A program made the position numbers and the translations under genes. This document shows positions 49,060 through 55,622 of a DNA stretch of 64,000 nucleotides, piece by piece. Under the pieces are notes generated by a model. That model saw nothing but the letters and a program-made list of their open reading frames with translations. It was not told where the DNA came from and did no database searches. Numbering within the stretch: the first letter of the stretch is position 1; each line of letters opens with the position of its first letter. Source of the stretch: an uncultured Aquimarina sp. (GTDB taxonomy: Bacteria > Bacteroidota > Bacteroidia > Flavobacteriales > Flavobacteriaceae); contig CANMMM010000015.1 of assembly GCA_947498935.1 (NCBI GenBank), positions 1-64,000 on the forward strand, given 5' to 3'.

Positions 49060-49590
49060 TTATTCTTTTTCAGTTTCTACAACTTCACCTCCATTGAGTT
49101 CTAATAAGATCTTATCTGTTATATCTAATTCCTCGCTAGCATAAAAGATATTACCTACTTCTGTTTCTCCATAGATATATGTATATCCATTTTTCTTTCC
49201 GTAATCTTTTACAAAATCTTTTACTTTATTGATAATAGAGTCTATTTCTGCTTGGCTTCCTTGTTGTATCTCTTGCATTCTGGTTTGCTGCTCTCTTTGC
49301 AAGTTTTGCTGCTTCACCATTAACTCTTGCTCTTTTTTCTCTCTATTAGAAGCACTCATAGACTTCATGATATTTTGATATCCCTGCACCTCTATCTGAA
49401 ATTGCTTGGCTTTCTCTTCTAACTCTGCTCGCACTTCATTATTCTTTTGCGTCCATTTTTCTTGTGCAACCTTCATTTCTTTAAAATCAGAAACAACTTT
49501 TGTATTATTTACATATGCAGTTTTATCAGTTTTTTGATTACAGGATAGCATTGCCACGGAAGCAACTATCATCAAGATATATTTTTTCAT
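49060..49590 (-). CDS. OmpH/Skp-family lipoprotein
   Basis: 176 residues: lipoprotein signal with likely lipidated Cys17 (VASVAMLSC), then an OmpH/Skp-like chain: a short strand TAYVNNTKVVSDFKEMK, a long coiled coil (about 40-115, rich in Lys, Gln, Glu) and a C-terminal strand segment YTYIYGETEVGNIFYA. Skp proteins are soluble periplasmic chaperones for outer-membrane proteins; the lipid anchor is a departure from that. Preceded by a -7 box and ended by a terminator, so monocistronic. Confidence 0.78.
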   Translation of the reverse strand: MKKYILMIVASVAMLSCNQKTDKTAYVNNTKVVSDFKEMKVAQEKWTQKNNEVRAELEEKAKQFQIEVQGYQNIMKSMSASNREKKEQELMVKQQNLQREQQTRMQEIQQGSQAEIDSIINKVKDFVKDYGKKNGYTYIYGETEVGNIFYASEELDITDKILLELNGGEVVETEKE

Positions 49591-49613
49591 TTTTATGGAT
49601 TTTTAATGTTGCG

Positions 49614-49621
49614 CAAAAATA
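49614..49621 (-). promoter_or_regulatory. -7 box of the Skp-like gene
   Basis: The minus strand reads TATTTTTG, matching TAnnTTTG, about 25 bases before the start codon. Confidence 0.4.
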
Positions 49622-49823
49622 TCAAAGTTCAATTGATGTATTTGCTAATAGTAACTCAAAAAAACAAACTATAATAAAAAACAATTATTTTTAATTTTTA
49701 AATAATTAATAACTATTACTATTCGTTTATATAAATGCTTTTTTAGGAGTTTTCTAAAAAAAGTAATAGAATTACATTACTGTTACACTTATAACCCTTT
49801 AAAAGCTTTTAAAAAGCGAAAAA

Positions 49824-50669
49824 TTAGTTTTTGAGCACATAAATATGAGATGAGTATTCTTTGGTACGTATTCCTTTTAGGTTTGATAAGAATCCTATAT
49901 AAAAAGCCTTGAAATAATTTATTTTTCCTGTTTTATATTTTTCTGAAAGCATCGCTACATAAAAAGCATCGAATGGCATAGGCAAGATCGTTTTTAGCGC
50001 TATATTTTTAGATTTAAACAATACTTCAATAGATTTCTTAGAAAAATGCCATAAATGCCTTGGTACATCATACGCTGCCCAAAAAGATTTGTAATAATTA
50101 GCATCATATGATTTATAATTTGGCACCGCTATAATTAAATGGCCATTGGGTTTTAATAGTCGTTTAATTTCATCTATTTGCGTTTCTAACACAGGTACAT
50201 GCTCTAATACATGCCACATCGTAATAACATCAAAGCTCTGTGAACTAAGGTCACTCGTATTGGTGAATAATTCAATTCCCTTGTTTTTAGCGAGGGCTCT
50301 TGCTGATTTGCTTGGCTCTACTCCTACACTATCCCATTTATTTGATGCTGCTGCGACCAAAAAATCGCCTGTTCCGGCACCTATGTCCAAAATTCTACCT
50401 GCACTACCATTTAAATCAGTAATTAATTTTACTTTTTGTTTGAGTGCGTATTTTTTTACTAGCTGATATATATGCTCTATTAATGATCTTTTGGCATCAG
50501 TATGTGAAATATAATCCTCACTTTCATAATATTTGTGTAAACGGTTTTCTTGTGGTTTTGGTGTGGTTATAAGCATCTCCGTTTGCTCATCTAAATAAAG
50601 AGCAAACTTTTCTTGGGATACTGTATGATCTATACACTCTAAAAAAGGTTCTTTTTTTGATGTATTCAT
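49824..50669 (-). CDS. Class I SAM-dependent methyltransferase
   Basis: 281 residues with a Rossmann methyltransferase domain: motif I ILDIGAGTGDF (93-103), acidic strand 2 VGVEPS (115-120), and the MWHVLEHVP signature of UbiG/Methyltransf_11-type enzymes, then LKPNGHLIIAVPNY. An N-terminal extension has HKYYESEDYISH, also found in homologues acting in surface polysaccharide or lipid modification. The substrate is unknown. Monocistronic; the gene-free repeat island starts directly upstream. Confidence 0.8.
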   Translation of the reverse strand: MNTSKKEPFLECIDHTVSQEKFALYLDEQTEMLITTPKPQENRLHKYYESEDYISHTDAKRSLIEHIYQLVKKYALKQKVKLITDLNGSAGRILDIGAGTGDFLVAAASNKWDSVGVEPSKSARALAKNKGIELFTNTSDLSSQSFDVITMWHVLEHVPVLETQIDEIKRLLKPNGHLIIAVPNYKSYDANYYKSFWAAYDVPRHLWHFSKKSIEVLFKSKNIALKTILPMPFDAFYVAMLSEKYKTGKINYFKAFYIGFLSNLKGIRTKEYSSHIYVLKN

Positions 50670-50703
50670 TGACTGCTATGTAAATAATGTGATTTTATAA
50701 TTC

Positions 50704-50711
50704 CAAAAGTA
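50704..50711 (-). promoter_or_regulatory. -7 box of the methyltransferase gene
   Basis: The minus strand reads TACTTTTG, matching TAnnTTTG, about 35 bases before the start codon. An R1/R2 element begins about 45 bases further upstream, so insertion may have altered the -33 region. Confidence 0.35.
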
Positions 50712-50754
50712 ACCTTTTTTAGCTAGTATATGCCTTATAAAAGCACTCCATGAT

Positions 50755-51081
50755 ATGAAGTAGTTTACACTTTGAAGTCATCTTGACTTTTTGTTTTTTA
50801 CCTAAAATGAGAAGAAATTTGACTGAATAAGTCACTTTTTTAAATTCATAGCAGCGCTACGGATAAAAAAGTAACGAAATACAGGTGAATTTCAGTCATT
50901 TTTTAGGGAAAAGAAAAAGTCAAGATGAGTTCTTTATATCATTGGCTATAAATATGATCTTTTACGCTCAATTTTTGTGACTTTTGAGTTCTATAACACA
51001 AATTTGAAACAAAAAATACAGCATTTAGTTAGAAGATCTTCGATTTTCGCTGGAGTCAAAAAATTATAAACTGCTTCTATT
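50755..51081 (+). repeat. R1 element interrupted by an R2 element
   Basis: The R1 left end TGAAGTAGTTTACACTTTG lies at 50756-50774. An R2 element occupies 50775-50933. The R1 body resumes with GGCTATAAATATGATCTTTT and ends with AAAATTATAAACTGCTTC. The break lies in the left arm of R1, the same place as in the 20561-20761 composite. Confidence 0.65.
50775..50933 (-). repeat. R2 element, about 159 bases
   Basis: Ends are inverted copies of CATCTTGACTTTTT. The interior holds CATAGCAGCGCTACGG, the complement of the box at the centre of R1 and of the R2 copy at 52229. It carries about 40 extra bases compared with that copy. Confidence 0.7.
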
Positions 51082-51088
51082 TGTATTA

Positions 51089-51176
51089 GGGCGTTCCCCA
51101 AGGGTCGGGCTATACGTTACAATTCCTCGCACTCCTTATAGTCGTACTGCGGGATTTTCACTTCTATCCCTAACGC
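51089..51176 (+). repeat. R3 palindromic intergenic element
   Basis: Runs from GGGCGTTCCCCAAGGGTCGG to CTATCCCTAACGC, with about ten differences from the copy at 26254. It lies immediately right of the R1/R2 composite. Confidence 0.75.
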
Positions 51177-51339
51177 AAAAAAAGGTTATTTATCAAATTG
51201 TTCTTTCTTTTCTGAATTATTTAGACAATTCTTCTTCAAATGGTATTAGTAAACACTGCTTTTGCAATTCTTAAACTCTTTGGTAGTACACTAGCACAAA
51301 ATCATTGTATTTGACTGATAAAAAGAGTATTCTTTAAAA

Positions 51340-51478
51340 AGTTACTAAAAAAAGTTCTTTTACATTCAAGTTTTGTGACTTTTGAGTTTCTAAGCACTGT
51401 CATAGATCAAAAAATACTGTATTTGATTATAAAAACTTCGATTTTCGTTAAAATTGAAAATTAAAGCTTCTTCTATAT
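51340..51478 (+). repeat. Degenerate R1 element
   Basis: Contains CATTCAAGTTTTGTGACTTTTG, AAAAAATACTGTATTTGATTA and AACTTCGATTTTCGTTAAAATTG in R1 order, with eroded ends. Confidence 0.5.
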
Positions 51479-51603
51479 GTTCTTCTTTACTCTTTAGTAC
51501 TCAAATCCTATTGTATCCTAAAAATCTAAAGCATACTACTTCTATTCTATCAGAATAGTTCATTGCATTTTTTTAATTAGCTATTAGTTTTATTTCTATT
51601 TAA

Positions 51604-51704
51604 TAAAGTGATTTGTAAGTTCTGTTAGACTACTAAATAAAAAACTGTATGTAGCCACAAAGTTTTCATTTTTTGCTAAAATCTAAAAAATTAGATCTCT
51701 TCTA
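51604..51704 (+). repeat. Short degenerate R1 element
   Basis: AAAGTGATTTGTAAGTTCTG, then AAAAAACTGTATG, GCCACAAAGTTTTCATTTTTTGC and AAAAAATTAGATCTCTTC resemble R1 with the left interior missing. Confidence 0.4.
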
Positions 51705-51754
51705 TGATACTTCGTGCTTATTCTAAAATATTTTTTTGCTCTTTACTCTTATAA

Positions 51755-51917
51755 TGAAGTGATTTAAACTTTTTAAAATTTGCTATAAAAACGACCTTTT
51801 GCACCCAAATTTTGCAATTTTTTAGTTCCGTAGCGCTGCTATGCAACAAAAAAATTACTTCATTTGGTCACAAAATCTTCGATTTTCGCTGAAATCGAAA
51901 AAGTTTAAATCACTTCA
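51755..51917 (+). repeat. R1 element, full length (163 bases)
   Basis: Bounded by TGAAGTGATTTAAACTTTTT and AAAAAGTTTAAATCACTTCA, which are inverted copies. The interior is about 90 percent like the copy at 20857, with the central CCGTAGCGCTGCTATGCAAC. The same base at one arm position has changed in both termini (GGTT to GATT, with the matching AATC), which preserves pairing. Confidence 0.78.
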
Positions 51918-52228
51918 ATGCAATAGAATTAATAATGAACTCATTTTATTTTTTTTGAGTGTAAGATGATTTTCTATCTATTCGTTAGAAGTTAAGTAGT
52001 TATTTGAACTACTAGGGCTATCAATCATACTAAAAAGGCTTCGCTACATGTTTGTTTATATAAAACTAGTGGAAATCTAAGTTTTCTATGCTATTTTCTA
52101 GAGTTTTCTCTTTTTTGAGATTACTAAAAGTATTTTATCTCTATTTCTATGAATCATCAGTTTTTGATGGTTTGGATGTATAACTAGAATAATTATCAAT
52201 TTATTCTAATATTATGAATAGTATATAT

Positions 52229-52346
52229 AGAACTCATCTTGACTTTTTGTTTTTGTCCGTAGCGCTGCTATGAATTTCAAAAAGTACCTTATCCAGTCAA
52301 ATTTCCTCTCATTTTCGGTCAAAGATAAAAAGTCAAGATGAGTTCT
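52229..52346 (+). repeat. R2 element, 118 bases, perfect 20-bp terminal repeats
   Basis: AGAACTCATCTTGACTTTTT at the left is the exact reverse complement of the right end. The interior contains CCGTAGCGCTGCTATGAATTT and CAGTCAAATTTCCTCTCATT. No reading frame is inside. Confidence 0.78.
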
Positions 52347-52399
52347 ATGTAAATGAAACACTGTTTAGTCTTAATCAAAAAAAGAATGATCCTTTTTTT

Positions 52400-52484
52400 G
52401 CGTTAGGGATAGGAGCGGCATCCTTTTTGTTTTCTTTTCAAAACAAAAAGATATAGCGGATAGCCCGACCCTTGGGTAACGCCC
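52400..52484 (-). repeat. R3 element with A/T-type variable hairpin
   Basis: Runs from GCGTTAGGGATAGGAGCGG to TAGCGGATAGCCCGACCC and GGGTAACGCCC. The middle is a hairpin of ATCCTTTTTGTTTT against AAAACAAAAAGATAT. Orientation is opposite to the copy at 51089. Confidence 0.78.
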
Positions 52485-52692
52485 TAATTACAATCTAAAT
52501 TTATCAGAATAACGTTTCAACTCTTTTTATACAATAGAACGCTACATAATGATGTGATGCTAAAACCTAGAGAACATTAAGTTTTAGTATATACATAGGA
52601 TATAAAAAGATGCACTAGATACATTTCATTTCCACTGGTTATTGTATCTATTTTGAGTGTTTATGGAACTAAATGATATGCTTTTTTGAAGA

Positions 52693-52708
52693 TGTTCCAC
52701 GTGGAACT
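52693..52708. promoter_or_regulatory. parS-like site 1
   Basis: TGTTCCACGTGGAACT, one base off the perfect palindrome TGTTCCACGTGGAACA. It lies 5 bases beyond the stop of the small membrane-protein gene. Confidence 0.65.
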
Positions 52709-52712
52709 ATTC

Positions 52713-53186
52713 TTATGTAGCATCAAATATGGATACATCTAAGAGTTCAGCTAGCTTAGTTGCGTATGATAAGGATGTACTATAATCATTGGTTTTATAA
52801 ACGGTAAACTTTTCTGAATCCTTAAAAAAACGAATAACAATTGTATCCTTTGTATTTTTTCTACCTATGGCACCAATAGCACCCCACTCATTTCTATCTG
52901 CGTATGATGTACTGAATATAGATATGTAAGACGGATATTTAGTATGAAGTGATAACTTAAGAACAGATATTCCAAAAAAACAAATATGCTTTTTGTTATT
53001 GAAATCAGCTTTGATTTCATACTTGATACTATATGCAGAAAGTAGTAAAGCCAAAAGAAAAAGGAATACTTGCTTATATATAGCAACTTCTAAAAAAAAG
53101 ATAATTTGTAGAAACACTAGAAAAAGTAAACCTCCCAAAATTTTAATTTTGAGAGGTTTTTGCTGATCTAATACTACTGATTCCAT
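52713..53186 (-). CDS. Small two-helix membrane protein, unknown function
   Basis: 157 residues with two adjacent membrane helices (about 16-36 and 38-52) and a cytoplasmic beta-rich C-terminal domain (about 60-157; KKHICFFGISVLKLSL, TIVIRFFKDSEKFTVYKT). The layout is like small bacterial PH-domain membrane proteins, but I do not recognise the family. The first 20 codons contain a 15-bp hairpin. It lies between the repeat island and mnmG, with a parS-like site directly after the stop. It may be an accessory gene. Confidence 0.6.
   Translation of the reverse strand: MESVVLDQQKPLKIKILGGLLFLVFLQIIFFLEVAIYKQVFLFLLALLLSAYSIKYEIKADFNNKKHICFFGISVLKLSLHTKYPSYISIFSTSYADRNEWGAIGAIGRKNTKDTIVIRFFKDSEKFTVYKTNDYSTSLSYATKLAELLDVSIFDAT
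53128..53159. other. Terminator-like hairpin inside a 5' coding region
   Basis: Positions 53128-53142 pair with 53145-53159 (AAACCTC, one mismatch, CAAAATT), with T-rich sequence on both outer sides. On the minus strand it covers codons 10-19 of the small membrane protein. Confidence 0.4.
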
Positions 53187-53243
53187 ATAGTTTAAAACTG
53201 TTCGTTATGTTCTATAAAATTATTTAATTACTATAGAACCTTA

Positions 53244-55115
53244 TTATCTACCCATGTATACGAGTAAAACAGAAATATCGCTTGGGGTGACTCCACTGAT
53301 TCTAGAAGCTTGTGAAATGGTAGCGGGTCTTATTTTGGACATTTTTTCGCAAGCTTCGTATGATAAAGATTTTAGCTTGGTGTAATCAAAATCTTTTGGG
53401 ATTTTGATATTCTCTAATCTATTTAGCTTGTCTGCATTATTTTTTTCTTTTTCGATATACCCTGAATACTTGATCTGTATTTCTGTTTGCTCTAGGATCT
53501 CTTTATCTAATTTATGCTCTTTAATGTAAGCATCTATTTTTTCGAAATGCTTAATATCATCTAATGTCAACTGTGGTCTAGCAAATAACTTAAATAATTT
53601 ACCACTTTGTTTTATGGGTGACGAGCCTTTGGCTTCTAATACAGGGTTTGCTTCTTTAGGTGTTACACTGGTTTCTCTAAAAAACTGTACAAAAGCTGAT
53701 GCTTTCTTTTCTTTGGCCTCCATACGATGCATTCTATCGTCTGTAGCTAATCCAATTTTATGCGCCATAGGAGTAAGTCTAAAGTCTGCATTATCCTGCC
53801 TTAGAAGCGTTCTATACTCCGCTCTAGAGGTAAACATACGATAAGGTTCTTCTGTCCCTTTGGTAATAAGATCGTCTATGAGAACGCCTATATACGCCTC
53901 ACTTCTTTTTAGAATGAAGGCTTCTTCTTCTTTTACTTTTAATGCGGCATTGATACCTGCCATCAGTCCCTGAGATGCGGCTTCTTCATAACCTGTAGTT
54001 CCGTTTATTTGTCCAGCAAAAAATAAGCCTGCAATTAGTTTTGTTTCTAATGTATGCGTTAATTGAGTTGGTGGAAAATAATCATATTCTATAGCATACC
54101 CTGGTCTAAAAAATTTAACTGCTTCGAATCCTGCTACAGATCTCAGTGCTTTAAATTGTACATCTTCTGGAAGGGATGTAGAAAAACCATTTACATATAC
54201 TTCTACCGTATCCCAACCTTCTGGTTCTACAAATATCTGATGTCTATCCTTATCTGCAAATCGGTTAATCTTGTCTTCTATGGATGGACAATATCTGGGT
54301 CCAATACTTTTTATTCTACCATTAAACATAGGTGATCTATCAAAACCTTCCCTGAGTAAATCATGCACTTCTGTAGAGGTGTATGTCATGTAACAGGAAC
54401 GTTGTTTGGTCAATGGTTTTGAAAGATCTGAATAGCTAAATTTTTCTGGCTGTTCATCCCCTAGTTGTTCTACCATTTTGGTATAGTCTAAAGACCGTCC
54501 ATCTACTCTTGGGGGAGTTCCTGTCTTCATTCTTCCTGCATCGAATCCAAGATCGATTAATTGTTCTGTGATTCCTGTAGCAGCTTTCTCTCCTGCTCTA
54601 CCCCCTCCGAATTGTTTTTCTCCGATATGGATTAATCCATTAAGAAAAGTTCCATTTGTAAGCACTACAGATTTGGCTCTGATAGTAATTCCAAGCGAGG
54701 TTTTTACTCCTTTGATTTGCCCATTTTCTACTAGAAGACCACTCACCATTTCTTGATAAAAATCTAAATTTGGTGTTTGTTCTAATAGTAATCTCCACTC
54801 TTCTGCAAAGCGCATTCGATCGCTTTGCACTCTTGGACTCCACATCGCAGGTCCTTTTGATTTGTTGAGCATCTTGAATTGGATCGCAGTGCGATCACTT
54901 ACGATTCCACTATATCCACCGAGAGCATCGATCTCTCTTACTATTTGTCCTTTTGCAATTCCTCCCATAGCTGGATTACAACTCATCTGTGCTATGTTCT
55001 GAAGGTTCATTGTAATCAATAAAGTACTGCATCCTAAATTTGCAGCCGCTGCCGCGGCTTCACTTCCCGCGTGTCCAGCACCCACTACAATCACATCATA
55101 TTCTCTATCAAACAT
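53244..55115 (-). CDS. mnmG: tRNA uridine-5-carboxymethylaminomethyl modification enzyme
   Basis: 623-residue FAD-dependent enzyme that, with MnmE, modifies U34 of certain tRNAs. The FAD loop YDVIVVGAGHAGSEAA is at about residues 6-21, CNPAMGGIAKGQIVREIDALGG follows, and PGYAIEYDYFPPTQL and GYEEAASQGLMAGINAA are family signatures. I choose ATG 55115 (MFDREYD), which matches the usual MnmG start; a GTG at 55136 lies inside a parS-like palindrome and would add seven residues. mnmG (gidA) often lies beside the chromosomal origin. It follows ybeY by 84 bases. Confidence 0.96.
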   Translation of the reverse strand: MFDREYDVIVVGAGHAGSEAAAAAANLGCSTLLITMNLQNIAQMSCNPAMGGIAKGQIVREIDALGGYSGIVSDRTAIQFKMLNKSKGPAMWSPRVQSDRMRFAEEWRLLLEQTPNLDFYQEMVSGLLVENGQIKGVKTSLGITIRAKSVVLTNGTFLNGLIHIGEKQFGGGRAGEKAATGITEQLIDLGFDAGRMKTGTPPRVDGRSLDYTKMVEQLGDEQPEKFSYSDLSKPLTKQRSCYMTYTSTEVHDLLREGFDRSPMFNGRIKSIGPRYCPSIEDKINRFADKDRHQIFVEPEGWDTVEVYVNGFSTSLPEDVQFKALRSVAGFEAVKFFRPGYAIEYDYFPPTQLTHTLETKLIAGLFFAGQINGTTGYEEAASQGLMAGINAALKVKEEEAFILKRSEAYIGVLIDDLITKGTEEPYRMFTSRAEYRTLLRQDNADFRLTPMAHKIGLATDDRMHRMEAKEKKASAFVQFFRETSVTPKEANPVLEAKGSSPIKQSGKLFKLFARPQLTLDDIKHFEKIDAYIKEHKLDKEILEQTEIQIKYSGYIEKEKNNADKLNRLENIKIPKDFDYTKLKSLSYEACEKMSKIRPATISQASRISGVTPSDISVLLVYMGR

Positions 55116-55128
55116 ACTTTTTAAAATT

Positions 55129-55144
55129 TGTTCCACGTGGAACA
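55129..55144. promoter_or_regulatory. parS-like site 2
   Basis: Perfect 16-base palindrome TGTTCCACGTGGAACA, 13 bases before the chosen mnmG start. It fits the ParB-binding parS consensus known from other bacteria (TGTTnCACGTGAAACA). Confidence 0.75.
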
Positions 55145-55162
55145 GTTATTATTTTTTATGAT

Positions 55163-55182
55163 AGTGTTCCACGTGGAACACT
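55163..55182. promoter_or_regulatory. parS-like site 3
   Basis: AGTGTTCCACGTGGAACACT, a 20-base perfect palindrome in the mnmG-ybeY gap, 36 bases from site 2 and 42 from site 4, centre to centre. Confidence 0.75.
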
Positions 55183-55194
55183 GTATTAAGAATA

Positions 55195-55234
55195 AAAAAC
55201 TAGCTATGTTCCACGTGGAACATAGCTAGTTTTT
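55195..55234. promoter_or_regulatory. parS-like site 4 within a 40-base palindrome at the ybeY 3' end
   Basis: TGTTCCACGTGGAACA at 55207-55222 is extended on both sides by complementary CTAGCTA/TAGCTAG and A5/T5 arms, giving a perfect 40-base palindrome. It covers the last eleven ybeY codons, the stop codon and a T run, so it can also work as a terminator. Confidence 0.75.
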
Positions 55235-55622
55235 CGTCTTCTTTTAATCTCATAAGATTACTTTCCTTTTCTGTTTTATCTTTATACCCACAAAAATGTA
55301 ATACCCCATGAATCATTACTCTTCTTAATTCTACTTCATCTGATACTTTAAATAATTTTGCATTTTCATGTACTCTTTCAATAGATATAAATATATCTCC
55401 GTTTAGCTGATTACCTAATGTATTATCAAAACTTATTATATCAGTATAGGTATCGTGATCTAAGAATTGCTGATTGATATTTAATAAATAAGCATCGTTA
55501 CAGAAGATGAAATTAATATCTCCTAATGTCTTACTTTCGGTTATTACTACTTTATGTATCCAAGTTTCTATACCAGTTAAGGCTATAGTTTCTGGTATGT
55601 CTTCGAAGAAAAAATTAATCAT
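55200..55622 (-). CDS. ybeY: Endoribonuclease/rRNA maturation factor YbeY
   Basis: 140-residue metalloprotein of the UPF0054/YbeY family involved in 16S rRNA 3' maturation and ribosome quality control. The metal motif reads HGVLHFCGYKDK: His105 and His109 are present, while the third ligand position is Asp115 instead of His, as I recall for Bacteroidota members. YTDIISFD is the other family signature. The last residues, MFHVEHS, are encoded by a parS-like palindrome. Start overlaps the DUF4175 gene stop by 8 bases, so the two are coupled. Confidence 0.92.
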   Translation of the reverse strand: MINFFFEDIPETIALTGIETWIHKVVITESKTLGDINFIFCNDAYLLNINQQFLDHDTYTDIISFDNTLGNQLNGDIFISIERVHENAKLFKVSDEVELRRVMIHGVLHFCGYKDKTEKESNLMRLKEDEKLAMFHVEHS

